A stretch of 64,000 bases of DNA, from contig CAJTZK010000009.1 in NCBI GenBank assembly GCA_910583785.1, positions 1 through 64,000 on the forward strand. The letters are read 5' to 3'. This DNA comes from an uncultured Oscillibacter sp. (GTDB taxonomy: Bacteria > Bacillota > Clostridia > Oscillospirales > Oscillospiraceae). Each line of letters opens with the position of its first letter. Positions within the stretch are counted from its first letter, which is position 1. The notes under the pieces are model-generated. The model was not told where the DNA came from and did not search any database. It saw nothing but the letters and a program-made list of their open reading frames with translations. A program made the translations under genes and the position numbers. Shown here piece after piece: positions 8,525-17,149 of this stretch.

Positions 8525-9221
8525 GGACTTGGAACACAAGTATGGCGCCATCCAATCCCTGAAGGGCGTCAGCCTGGACGTCAGCCAGGGGGAAGTGGTG
8601 GCCCTGATCGGCGCCAACGGCGCGGGCAAGACAACGCTGCTGCGCTGCATCTCCGGCATTCTGAAGCCCTGCGGCGGGAGCATCCTGTTCGAGGGCGCGA
8701 ACATCTGCGGCCTGCCGTCCCACAAGGTTTCCAAACGGGGCGTGGCCCAGGTGCTGGAATCCCGCCACGTGTTCCCGAAGCTCAGCGTCATGGAGAACAT
8801 TCAGATGGGGGCTTTCCTGCGGAAAGACGATAAGCAGGTGGTCGCGCAGGAAGTCGAGGGCCTGTTTGAAATCTTCCCCCGGCTGAAAGAGCGGGTATCC
8901 CAGCTGGCGGGTACGCTCTCCGGCGGAGAGCAGCAGATGCTGGTGATGGTCCGGGCCATGATTTCCAATCCCAAGCTCCTGATTTTGGATGAACCCTCCC
9001 TGGGTCTCGCGCCGATTTTCATTGACGAGATATTCAACATCATTCCCCGCCTCCAGCAGATGGGGTCCACCATCCTGCTGGTGGAGCAGAACGCCAGCAT
9101 GGCGCTGGCGGTGGCGGACCGGGGCTATGTGATGGAAACCGGGCGCATCACCCTGACCGACACGGGCAGGAATCTGCTGGGCAACGATCAGGTGAGAAAG
9201 CTGTACTTAGGCGAAGAATAG
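8502..9221 (+). CDS. livF: Branched-chain-type ABC transporter ATPase LivF
   Basis: ATPase of 239 aa, usual LivF length. Walker A GANGAGKTT near residue 40, LSGGEQQML signature, Walker B LLILDEPSLGLAP, switch His-loop region LVEQNAS (Gln in place of His, as is typical for LivF). GTG 8502 follows AAGGAGG at 8487-8493 with 8-nt spacing; ATG 8511 is the alternative. Last gene of the importer. Confidence 0.93.
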   Translation: MQSMLQVKDLEHKYGAIQSLKGVSLDVSQGEVVALIGANGAGKTTLLRCISGILKPCGGSILFEGANICGLPSHKVSKRGVAQVLESRHVFPKLSVMENIQMGAFLRKDDKQVVAQEVEGLFEIFPRLKERVSQLAGTLSGGEQQMLVMVRAMISNPKLLILDEPSLGLAPIFIDEIFNIIPRLQQMGSTILLVEQNASMALAVADRGYVMETGRITLTDTGRNLLGNDQVRKLYLGEE

Positions 9222-9235
9222 TGCGATGTCTGCGT

Positions 9236-9263
9236 CTGGCCCGGCTGTTTTCAGCCGGGCCAG
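9236..9263 (+). terminator. Hairpin after livF
   Basis: A 12-bp GC-rich stem (9236-9247 with 9252-9263) and TTTT loop, 14 bases past the livF stop. The T-tract is not immediate (AATTTTT begins about 10 bases later), so termination may be partial. Confidence 0.5.
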
Positions 9264-9302
9264 GCGCGGGAATTTTTCTGCTGGCCGCCGGGGCCGCTGA
9301 AA

Positions 9303-9332
9303 TGGACAAAAACGCGCCTGGTCATGTATAAT
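9303..9332 (+). promoter_or_regulatory. SigA-type promoter for the yesM/yesN-like pair
   Basis: TGGACA at 9303-9308, 18-bp spacer, TATAAT at 9327-9332, about 80 bp before the sensor kinase ATG. It gives the two-component system its own transcription start. Confidence 0.6.
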
Positions 9333-9411
9333 AAATCTGCTGAGTGCGGATGCTCTCTCCGCGCGCTGTGTTCAGCGGCGATTCCACCACGGCGGAAGGA
9401 AGGACATTACC

Positions 9412-11187
9412 ATGCGGCTTCCCAAATTTTTTAACGGGTCTTTGCGAAACCGGCTGGTTTTGTATTTTACCCTGCTGATGATGGTTCCGCTCAGCGCGGC
9501 GGGTTATCTGATCTATATGATATCCGATGTGCGGATATCGGACAGCGCTATGAAATTGGCCACGCAGATTGTGGAAAAGGACAGCAAGAATATTGACGAG
9601 GTGCTCTCCGATATGCAGGCGGCGGTGCAGGCGGTTTCAAAAGACGAGGCCATTCAAACCCTGCTTCAAAGCCCCCGGGAGGCAAGGGCGGACCGGGAGG
9701 ACTGCGCCTACGCCCTGGGAAACCGCCTCAAGCAGATTTCCAGCTTGTACCGGGACATCAACGGCCTTTACATCTGGCTGGACGACGGAATCCTTGGGAA
9801 GTCCCGCTACTACTCCCCGCGGGAGAGCCCGCTCCTGACGCAGTCCCAATATATGGGCATCCGCAACCACGCCAGGCCCAGGTGGTTCTCCATGGAGCAG
9901 GGGTCTTTGATGGTGGATAACCTGGGGGACGCGGTGCTGAGCATGGCGGCCTCCCTCTCCCGGGAGGATACTGGCCAGCCCTGCGGCGTCGTCATTGTAG
10001 AGGTCCGGCGCTCCCTGCTCAACAGCCTGATGGACGCGGACTTCGGGGACAACGGCACCCTGTTCCTCATGGACCCGGACAGCAGCATCGTATTCCACAG
10101 CCTGGATTCCAACGGAGAGGTGGTGGCGGAGGCCGCCGGGCGGATTAAGGAAACGACCGTGGGCATGAGCATGGAAATTCTCACACAGAAAGACTGCCTT
10201 TTGCTGTGCCAGCGGGTTCCCGCCAACGGCTGGATTGTGGCGGGCGTTGTATTTAAGGACTTCCTGCGCAATGACAGCCGGGACATTCTCTACGTCTTCA
10301 TTCTCACGGCCCTGGTGGCCTTTCTCCTGAATGTTGTCATTTCCAACTATCTTGCAAATTTTGAACTCCGTCCCCTAGAGCGCATGCGGGCCTACATTCT
10401 GCGGGTGGAGGACGGCACCTTTGGGGAGCCTCTTGCCCCTATGCGCCCGGACGAAATCGGGCATCTGACCGCCAGCGTTCAGGAAATGAGCGAGAAGATC
10501 GGAGAATTGATGGCTGCGGTGAAGACGGAGCAGGAGCGCCTCCGGACAGCGGAGTTCAAATCCCTGCAGGCTCAGATCAACCCGCATTTTCTCTATAACT
10601 CCCTGGACTCCATCAACTGGCTGGCCCGGCGGGGCGATGTGCAGAAGATGACAGAAATGATCGCGGCGCTGACCACCTTTTTCCGCATCGGCCTCTCTAA
10701 GGGAAGGGACATCATCGCCCTACGGGAAGAGGTGGAGCATATCCGAAACTATTTGGTGATTCAAAAAATCCGGTACAGCGATCAGTTTGAGTACTCCATT
10801 TATGTGGACCCCGCCACGGAGCATTGCTTTGTCCCCAAACTCATGCTTCAGCCATTGGTGGAAAACGCCCTGTACCACGGCATCAAACTCTGCCCGCGGA
10901 AATGTATGCTGGTTATTCAGATTTTCTCCCGGGGGGACAAAATCGAGCTGGAGGTTCTGGACAACGGGGTCGGCATGGACCCAGAGACGCTGGAGGCCCT
11001 GCGGGAGGCCATGGCCCACACCGGGCAGAACCGGACGAACAGCTATGGAGTTGTCAATGTCAACGACCGGATTCAAATCCTAGCCGGAGCTCAGTACGGA
11101 CTGACCTTTACCAGTGAAAAAGGCGTGGGCACCTCCGCGAAGATCGTATTGCCCAACACCTTGAGGAAGGAGAACGCGGATGTATAG
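9412..11187 (+). CDS. YesM/LytS-family sensor histidine kinase
   Basis: Membrane sensor kinase of 591 aa. TM1 at about residues 13-33, an extracytoplasmic sensor region of about 255 residues (dCache-like), TM2 at about 292-314, HAMP to about 367, then the His_kinase domain: QINPHFLYNSLDS with phospho-acceptor H392, and an ATPase domain with QPLVENALYHG and DNGVGMD. GAAGGAAGG precedes the ATG. Its stop overlaps the start of the AraC-type response regulator by 8 bp. YesM/YesN pairs usually sense sugars or oligosaccharides and activate adjacent ABC import genes; here the adjacent importer is liv-type, which is unusual. Confidence 0.9.
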   Translation: MRLPKFFNGSLRNRLVLYFTLLMMVPLSAAGYLIYMISDVRISDSAMKLATQIVEKDSKNIDEVLSDMQAAVQAVSKDEAIQTLLQSPREARADREDCAYALGNRLKQISSLYRDINGLYIWLDDGILGKSRYYSPRESPLLTQSQYMGIRNHARPRWFSMEQGSLMVDNLGDAVLSMAASLSREDTGQPCGVVIVEVRRSLLNSLMDADFGDNGTLFLMDPDSSIVFHSLDSNGEVVAEAAGRIKETTVGMSMEILTQKDCLLLCQRVPANGWIVAGVVFKDFLRNDSRDILYVFILTALVAFLLNVVISNYLANFELRPLERMRAYILRVEDGTFGEPLAPMRPDEIGHLTASVQEMSEKIGELMAAVKTEQERLRTAEFKSLQAQINPHFLYNSLDSINWLARRGDVQKMTEMIAALTTFFRIGLSKGRDIIALREEVEHIRNYLVIQKIRYSDQFEYSIYVDPATEHCFVPKLMLQPLVENALYHGIKLCPRKCMLVIQIFSRGDKIELEVLDNGVGMDPETLEALREAMAHTGQNRTNSYGVVNVNDRIQILAGAQYGLTFTSEKGVGTSAKIVLPNTLRKENADV

Positions 11188-12766
11188 CGTATTTCTTGCC
11201 GACGACGAACGTCTGATCCGGGAGGGACTTGCCGAGACGCTCCCCTGGGACTCCCTTGGCCTGTCCCTGGTGGGAATGGCGCCGGACGGGAAACAGGCCC
11301 TTCAGGATATCCGGGAGCGAAAGCCGGACATCGTGCTGACGGACATCCGGATGCCGTATATGGACGGGCTGGAATTGATTGCGAAAATCCGGGAAATCCA
11401 GCCGGAGTGCAGAATTGTCATCCTTACTGGCTACGGAGAGTTTGAGTACGCGCAGACGGCCATCCGCTTTGGCGTATCGGACTTTCTCCTGAAACCGATC
11501 GATATCTCCGACCTGTGCCGCATTCTGCGGCACATTGTCCAAGAGCTGGACGGCATCCGGTGCCATAAAAGTGAGCTGGCGGAAATGCGCAGCCGTTTGC
11601 AATGCGCGGACGAGTATCAGTTCAAGCGGCGGCTTTTGCGGTGCATAACCGGGCGGGAGCCCCTCCAGCAGCTGTTCCAGTATCTGCCGGAGCACATGCG
11701 GCGGGCCAGGGCCTTTTGCCTGGTGTTGCTCCAGCTTGACCGCTTCGACAGCCTGACCGCAACCATGGACGAGGAGACGGTGTTCAGCATGACGCAGCAG
11801 CTGGAGCAGTCCCTGGAGAAGGCTGGTGAGCGGATGCAGCTGACCGTTGTTGAGGAATTCAGCGGGCGGTATCTGCTCTTTTTCACTGGCTGGGAGGCGG
11901 AGGAGCTGCGTTTCTCCGTTCGCTCCTTTATCCGGCGGCTCCGGCTCATTGAGCCGGAGATGGAATTTACCACGGTAACCTCCGCCATATACGGGGGACT
12001 TGCCGACTGCCAGACGGCCTATGAATTTGTGCAGCAGGGGAGCAAGTATACCTTTCAGCTGGGAAGCAACCGGGACGTCCAGATGGAAGAGCTGAAAGAC
12101 GATGCCGTCAATCCGCTGCCGGACGTCCCCAACGTCGGGCGTGTGATCCGCTCCATTTCCACATTTGACAAAAAGACCATCCTCCAGGATTTTCAAATGC
12201 TGGCAAACGACATCCGCCAGACCGGGCATAACTCTTACCTCTATACCCACATGCTGGTCAGTGTGGTATATGGTGAGATTACAAAACTCCTGGTGGACAT
12301 CAACTGTCCCATTGAAAATATCCTGGAGAACCCCCTGGCGGCTTATCAGAAGATTCTGGTCTGCGCCACTCTGGACGACATGCTGGAAGAGCTGTTCCAG
12401 TTTGTGGCGCAGATATGCGATTTTGTAAACAACCATGCAAGTGCCAACAAAAGTGCGGCGGACCGGGCGAAGGTCTATATTGAGACCCATTACGCAGATT
12501 CCAGCTTGACATTGGACCGGGTTGCCAGCGCGGTAGGCATTTCCCCCAATTATTTCAGCGCCCTGTTCAAGCAGAGCACCAACTGCTCTTTCATCAGCTA
12601 TCTTACCAGCGTCCGCATCGCCCACGCCAAGGAACTTTTGAAAAGCGGAAGCTATAAGACTTATGAGGTCGCTATGCGGTGCGGCTATGAAAACCCGACT
12701 TACTTCTCTACCATCTTCAAGCGCCAAACAGGCTTTTCCCCCTCGGAATACAATCAAAAAGCCTGA
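11180..12766 (+). CDS. YesN-type response regulator with AraC-family DNA-binding domain
   Basis: Response regulator of 528 aa. Receiver domain at residues 1-120: acidic pair D8-D9, phospho-acceptor D55 in VLTDIRMP, K105 in DFLLKP. A long middle domain (about 125-420) and a C-terminal AraC/XylS double helix-turn-helix (about 430-528, ending GYENPTYFSTIFKRQTGFSP). ATG 11180 follows AAGGAG with 7-nt spacing and overlaps the kinase stop. It probably activates the liv operon and perhaps the kinase-aldolase-dehydrogenase genes (inference from proximity). Confidence 0.92.
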   Translation: MYSVFLADDERLIREGLAETLPWDSLGLSLVGMAPDGKQALQDIRERKPDIVLTDIRMPYMDGLELIAKIREIQPECRIVILTGYGEFEYAQTAIRFGVSDFLLKPIDISDLCRILRHIVQELDGIRCHKSELAEMRSRLQCADEYQFKRRLLRCITGREPLQQLFQYLPEHMRRARAFCLVLLQLDRFDSLTATMDEETVFSMTQQLEQSLEKAGERMQLTVVEEFSGRYLLFFTGWEAEELRFSVRSFIRRLRLIEPEMEFTTVTSAIYGGLADCQTAYEFVQQGSKYTFQLGSNRDVQMEELKDDAVNPLPDVPNVGRVIRSISTFDKKTILQDFQMLANDIRQTGHNSYLYTHMLVSVVYGEITKLLVDINCPIENILENPLAAYQKILVCATLDDMLEELFQFVAQICDFVNNHASANKSAADRAKVYIETHYADSSLTLDRVASAVGISPNYFSALFKQSTNCSFISYLTSVRIAHAKELLKSGSYKTYEVAMRCGYENPTYFSTIFKRQTGFSPSEYNQKA

Positions 12767-12862
12767 GGCAGCACACCGGGCGGGTATCCGCTTTGCCTCC
12801 CGGCGGCGGCTTGGGCAGCCCTGGGAATAAGGCGTGCTTCATGGAATTTCCCGGCCAAAAAG

Positions 12863-12906
12863 AAACCAGATGGAACAGCTGCACGGCAGCGATCCCATCT
12901 GGTTTT
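12863..12906. terminator. Bidirectional terminator between convergent genes
   Basis: An 11-bp stem (12863-12873 with 12895-12905) with a smaller GCTGC/GCAGC hairpin inside the loop. A-rich on the left and T-rich on the right, so it works on both strands. It separates the yesN-like gene (plus) from the sugar operon end (minus). Confidence 0.7.
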
Positions 12907-12961
12907 CCGCTTTTCAAAACAGCAATCCGGCGCCGCCGGAAGCGGTATTCTTCCAAGTCGT

Positions 12962-13843
12962 TTAATAGAACGCGCGGATATATGACTCCACGTCCTCCCG
13001 GCAGCCTTGGAAGGGACCGGGGGTTTCCATTTTCAGGGAAACCAGGGCCGTGCAGTACAGCAGGGCCTCGTCTACCCCCGCCCGCTGCCGCTCTGTGATA
13101 TATCCGGCGAAGGTGGTGTCCCCCCGTCCGGTCCGGCCGGAGAGGTTGCGCGCCTTGATGGGGCAGGTGCGGATGCGTTCCCCGTCGTAGGCCAGCACCT
13201 CTTTGTTATGGGTAATAAGAACCTCCCGGGCGCCCCACTGGTGGAGCTGCCTGGCCGCTTCCGCCCGGTCTGTCAGTCCGGTTAAAATCTCCGCCTCGGC
13301 GGCGTCGGTTTTCAGGTAGTCAATGCAGGGCAGATATTCCCGCTTCTCCGCCCAGTCGTGGAAGGCCATGGTCCTGTCCGGCTCCACGTGCCGAAGGAGG
13401 CATTGGACGTCCACCGCGACCTTCCCATGCTTTGCCGCCCCGGCGAAGAGGGGGCCGTCGAAATCGCCGTAGACCAGGCCGGCGAAATGATAGATCTTCG
13501 CCTCGATGTCCGGCAGCTCCTCAAAGCGGAAGGGATCGCAGACGCCCAGGGAGGTGCAGGAGCGCGTTTCTTTGTCGGCGGTGAAGTACTGGTTTCGGAT
13601 GGAGCAGGTGGCGGAAGAGGGCTTCCAGTACAAATCCGCGCCGGAGTCCCGGAAGCGGGCCTCCACATCGGCGTCGGCGGGATTCAGCTTGGTGAACAGG
13701 GCGGTTTTGTTCCCGCTCCTGGCGGCGGCGAAGCCGGAGGCCACCACGGCGCCGCCGACTTCCTTCCGCTCGTTTCCCTGATAGTCGATATTGTGGTCCA
13801 GGGATACGGGGCCGATGACCAGAACGTCATAGGTTTTCCTCAT
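12962..13843 (-). CDS. PfkB-family sugar kinase, GRTGRGDT variant
   Basis: PfkB/ribokinase-fold kinase of 293 aa. The usual DTTGAGD signature is replaced by GRTGRGDTTF near residues 237-246; the catalytic Asp is kept but the anion-hole GAG becomes GRG. The N-terminal substrate motif EVGGAVVASGFAA is present near residue 28. Last gene of the minus-strand ABC operon, 17 bp after the metallo-beta-lactamase-fold gene. Probably phosphorylates the sugar, or its product, brought in by this operon (inference). Distinct from the 1,539-2,435 kinase. Confidence 0.85.
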   Translation of the reverse strand: MRKTYDVLVIGPVSLDHNIDYQGNERKEVGGAVVASGFAAARSGNKTALFTKLNPADADVEARFRDSGADLYWKPSSATCSIRNQYFTADKETRSCTSLGVCDPFRFEELPDIEAKIYHFAGLVYGDFDGPLFAGAAKHGKVAVDVQCLLRHVEPDRTMAFHDWAEKREYLPCIDYLKTDAAEAEILTGLTDRAEAARQLHQWGAREVLITHNKEVLAYDGERIRTCPIKARNLSGRTGRGDTTFAGYITERQRAGVDEALLYCTALVSLKMETPGPFQGCREDVESYIRAFY

Positions 13844-13860
13844 ACAAAGTCGTTCCTTTT

Positions 13861-14850
13861 CTATCGTGATTCGTATTCCACCGTGTATGCGCCCTCCGTT
13901 CCGATGTGGAACACCAGCGCCTGATGGGGCGGCAGGTCTAGGCCTGGGAGCTGGGGGCAGTCTGAGTACCAGAGGCTTGCCCCGGTGTCCGACAGCAGAT
14001 GGATTAGTTCCGGATGGGCGCTGTGATAACGCCGGTCGCTGGAGGCGCAGCAGACGACGGCCTCCGGCCGGATAGCCTCCAGCAGGGCGGAATCCGCCCC
14101 GTCCCGCTGGCCATGGTGGCCCACTTTGAAAATCTGGGCCGCCAGGTCCTCTGGGGCGGTATCACGGTAGCCCAGGCAGTTGGTATCCCCTGGGAGCAGA
14201 ACGCGGGTTCCCCAATAGTCCAGCCGCAAAAGGATGCTGTAATTATTCATGGCCCCGTCCAGGGCGGAGAGCTTCCTGCGAAAAGCGGCAAAATCATCCT
14301 CCTGATTCAGGTCCGCGTAGAGGGCTGCCAGTTCCTCCGCTCTTGCCTGGGATGGGCCCAGGCAGCGGATGGCCAGCCCGGGGCAGGGATGAGCCTCCCA
14401 TCCAGCGGAGAGGGCCCGGAGAACGCCGCCTCCGGCTTCGATCTGCATGCGGAGGGTCCGATAATCGTTCATGGACTGGAGAAATTTCCGCTGGGAGGGG
14501 TTGGCCTCCGGGAAAATCGGCAAAGGCCGCAGGGGCCGGGGCAGGCGTTCGGGCAGCGCCTGCCAGAACTCCCCCGGGAACCACTGGCCCGGTAAGGGCA
14601 CGAGTCCGCAGAGATGGTCCTCGTGTATATGGGTATTCGCTATCACATCAATGTGGTCCAGCCCTCTGGCGCAGAGGTATTCCATGAAAGGAATCCGGCC
14701 GGAGGAGCGGTCCTGGTATTCCTCCTCCTCCATGCTCCCCCCGTCGATGGCCATGACAAAGCGGCCGCCGGGGCGGGCGGGGTCGGGACATTCCAGCAGG
14801 ATGGCTTCCCCATAGCCCACATTTACAAAGGTTAGCGTCATCTCTTCCAT
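13861..14850 (-). CDS. Metallo-beta-lactamase-fold protein (ComEC C-terminal-like)
   Basis: A 329-aa hydrolase-fold protein with no membrane segments. Near the N-terminus FVNVGYGEAILLE and IDGG resemble the opening of ComEC/Rec2-type MBL domains; THIHEDHLCGL near residues 93-103 gives the THxHxDH metal site; later LLLPGDTNCLGY (metal-bridging Asp) and KVGHHGQ(R)DG (metal His). A complete two-metal site is therefore likely. Start: ATG 14850, 4 bases after the permease stop; ATG 14841 is possible and neither has a strong ribosome site. Inside a sugar ABC operon, its role (phosphodiesterase, lactonase, other) is unknown. Confidence 0.75.
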   Translation of the reverse strand: MEEMTLTFVNVGYGEAILLECPDPARPGGRFVMAIDGGSMEEEEYQDRSSGRIPFMEYLCARGLDHIDVIANTHIHEDHLCGLVPLPGQWFPGEFWQALPERLPRPLRPLPIFPEANPSQRKFLQSMNDYRTLRMQIEAGGGVLRALSAGWEAHPCPGLAIRCLGPSQARAEELAALYADLNQEDDFAAFRRKLSALDGAMNNYSILLRLDYWGTRVLLPGDTNCLGYRDTAPEDLAAQIFKVGHHGQRDGADSALLEAIRPEAVVCCASSDRRYHSAHPELIHLLSDTGASLWYSDCPQLPGLDLPPHQALVFHIGTEGAYTVEYESR

Positions 14851-14854
14851 CGGC

Positions 14855-15754
14855 TTATCCCATGGCCCGCTTGATATAAAGGCTGGAGAGGAGCAGCACT
14901 AGGATGGTCATGACAATGGCGCCTGCGCTGCCAAAGCCGAAATCCAGAGACTTGATGCCGTAGTTATAGAGGTATTGCGTAATGGTCGAGGTCGTATTGG
15001 CCGGACCGCCGCCGGTAAGGAGGTTTACCTTGTCGAAGAGGCGGAAGCTGTCGATGGTCCGCAGCAGGGCGCAGAGGGCCAGGCTGTTTTTGATATTGGG
15101 GATGGTAACGAAGAAGAGGATTTTGAATGCGCCGGCCCCGTCGATGCGGGCGGCCTCGTATTGAGCCTGCGGCACAGACTGCAAGGCGGCGTACAGAAGC
15201 AGAAAGACAAAGGGGGCGCTCTGCCAGACGTCAATCAGCAGCAGCATGCCGAAGGCGGTGCGCATATCGGAGAACCAGTTGAACACAGGCAGATTCAAAG
15301 CCTCCATCACCTGGTTGACAATGCCGTAGTTGGGAGAGAGCATCATCCGCCAGCTCAAGGCCACCGTTACCGTGGGAAGCAGGTAGGGCAGGAGCAGCAA
15401 GGTCCGCATGGTCTTCTGGCCGCGGGTCAGGCTGTTGACCAAAAGGGCGATGCCAAACCCAATGAGCATCTCAAAAATGACTGCCAGGAGGGTGAATTTC
15501 ACGGTGTTCAGGATCGCCTGCCGGAAATAGGCGTCGTGGAGGAGCTTTGTATAGTTCCCCAAGGCGATAAAAGAAGCGGGCTTCTGGAGATTCCGCAGGA
15601 GGTTATAGTCCGTAAAACTATAGAAGAGGGTGAACAGCAGGGGGTAGGCTGTCATGATCAGCAGGACCAGCATGGTGGGGCTGATCATCCCCAGGCCGAA
15701 ACGCCTGGCAGCGCTCCCGGCGGTGCGGGCTTTTAGAATTTGGCTTTTTTTCAT
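14855..15754 (-). CDS. Sugar ABC transporter permease, MalF/UgpA type
   Basis: Inner membrane permease of 299 aa with 6 hydrophobic segments. The coupling loop EAARIDGAGAFKILFFVTIP (about residues 195-214) matches the EAA motif of carbohydrate-uptake (CUT1) permeases. The N-terminal about 20 residues are basic. It pairs with the MalG-type permease at 17,150; unusually the solute-binding protein gene lies between them. No ATPase gene is present, so a shared MsmK/UgpC-type ATPase encoded elsewhere would be needed, as is common in Firmicutes CUT1 systems. Confidence 0.9.
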   Translation of the reverse strand: MKKSQILKARTAGSAARRFGLGMISPTMLVLLIMTAYPLLFTLFYSFTDYNLLRNLQKPASFIALGNYTKLLHDAYFRQAILNTVKFTLLAVIFEMLIGFGIALLVNSLTRGQKTMRTLLLLPYLLPTVTVALSWRMMLSPNYGIVNQVMEALNLPVFNWFSDMRTAFGMLLLIDVWQSAPFVFLLLYAALQSVPQAQYEAARIDGAGAFKILFFVTIPNIKNSLALCALLRTIDSFRLFDKVNLLTGGGPANTTSTITQYLYNYGIKSLDFGFGSAGAIVMTILVLLLSSLYIKRAMG

Positions 15755-15782
15755 AGGCGCCTCTCTTTTCTGGAGGTTCGGG

Positions 15783-15809
15783 CGCCGGGACGCCCAAAGG
15801 GCGTCCCGG
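15783..15809 (-). terminator. Intercistronic hairpin after the binding-protein gene
   Basis: A perfect 12-bp GC-rich stem (15783-15794 with 15798-15809) with an AAA loop, between the binding-protein stop and the downstream permease. No T-tract on the minus strand, so more likely a 3' mRNA stabiliser than a full terminator. Confidence 0.6.
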
Positions 15810-15817
15810 CATGGGCG

Positions 15818-17092
15818 TCAGCCCATCAGCTGCTCGAGATTGGCCTGGGCGTCGGCCAGGCCCTGATCCACGGTTTTCACGCCGTTGACAATGTTGTCCA
15901 TTTCGGTGCCCAGCGTGGTGTAGAACTGGGTCCACTCGGAGATGACAGGGCGGTACATGCCGCTCTCCAGGGCCTTGCAGACCACTTCATACTGGGGATA
16001 GGAAGCGAGGACGTCCCCATCCTGGAGGCTGGAGTAGCGGCAGGGTACGCCGCCGGAGGGAACGGTGGACTTCTGCACGTCGGCGTCCATCAGATAGGCC
16101 AGCAGCTTTGCGGCCAGCTCCTTGTTTTGGCTGTTGTTGGGGACGCCAATGGTCCAGATGCCGTAGACATTGGAATTATACGCCTGCGCTCCGGCGGAGG
16201 CCGAGCCGCTAAGCGCGATATAGTCTGCGGTGGAGTCCGCGGTGGGGGTGTACCAGCCGGGCCAGCCGATACCCATCGTGCCCGCGCCAGTGTCCACGGA
16301 GGCAATGAGGTCGTCCTTTACCTGCGCCTCGCCCGTGGCGATGAGCTTCAGGTAGTACTCCATGGCGGCTTTAAATTCGGGGGTGTTTACGGTGGGCTTG
16401 TTGGCGTCGTCGAGCACCCAGCCGCCGAAGGACAGGAGAATGGGCAGGAAGTCCACCACCAGATTGTTCTGGTTGTCTCCCCGGTAGATGAAGCCCTTCT
16501 TACCGGAGGCCTGGGCGCTCTCGCAGATCGCCAGCAGGTCGTCCAGGCTCTGGATCTGGCCGGCGGAGTATCCGGCGGCTTCCACGTTGGCCTTGTTGAA
16601 CATCAGCACGGTGACGTTGCCGTAGTAGGGGGCCAGATACAGCTGGCCGTCCACATAGCAGATCGTGGTGGTGGCGGGAATGATGTCGCTGTCCAGTTCA
16701 TAGCCCAGCTCCGTCAGGTTAGCCAGAACGCCGCTGGCGGTGAACTCGGCCATCCAGGAGCCATCCACCATGCACAGGTCATAGGTTCCGGCGGGGTTGA
16801 TGGCGTCCAGGGCGATGCCGGAGTACAGGTCGGACTCGGAGAGCTCCTGCACTTCGCAGGTAACATTGTGTTCGGCCTCAAAGGCGGGAAGGCACTCCTT
16901 GATGACGTCGGCATAGGTGCCAGCCCGCAGAATCAGGGTCAGCTTGGTGGGAGCGGCGGAGTCGGAACCGCCGGAGTTCCCCTGGGCGGGGGCGCTGCCG
17001 GAAGCATCGCTGGGCGGATCGGTTTTTCCGCCGCAGGCGGCCAGGGACAGGACCATGGCCAGCGTTAGCAGGAACGCAAACAGCTTTTTCAT
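15818..17092 (-). CDS. Sugar ABC transporter substrate-binding lipoprotein (family 1)
   Basis: Extracellular solute-binding protein family 1, 424 aa. Signal peptide with lipobox SLAAC near residues 16-20; Gly/Ser/Asp-rich linker to about 45; then TLILRAGTYADV as first strand and the typical MLMFNKANVEAAGY hinge region in the middle. AGGAGGAAAAGAA precedes the ATG. Captures a sugar or oligosaccharide for the flanking permeases. The ligand is unknown. Confidence 0.9.
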   Translation of the reverse strand: MKKLFAFLLTLAMVLSLAACGGKTDPPSDASGSAPAQGNSGGSDSAAPTKLTLILRAGTYADVIKECLPAFEAEHNVTCEVQELSESDLYSGIALDAINPAGTYDLCMVDGSWMAEFTASGVLANLTELGYELDSDIIPATTTICYVDGQLYLAPYYGNVTVLMFNKANVEAAGYSAGQIQSLDDLLAICESAQASGKKGFIYRGDNQNNLVVDFLPILLSFGGWVLDDANKPTVNTPEFKAAMEYYLKLIATGEAQVKDDLIASVDTGAGTMGIGWPGWYTPTADSTADYIALSGSASAGAQAYNSNVYGIWTIGVPNNSQNKELAAKLLAYLMDADVQKSTVPSGGVPCRYSSLQDGDVLASYPQYEVVCKALESGMYRPVISEWTQFYTTLGTEMDNIVNGVKTVDQGLADAQANLEQLMG

Positions 17093-17149
17093 TTCTTTTC
17101 CTCCTAATCTTGTTGACGTGGTTGGATTTGGCTGCGCGGGGATATTTTG

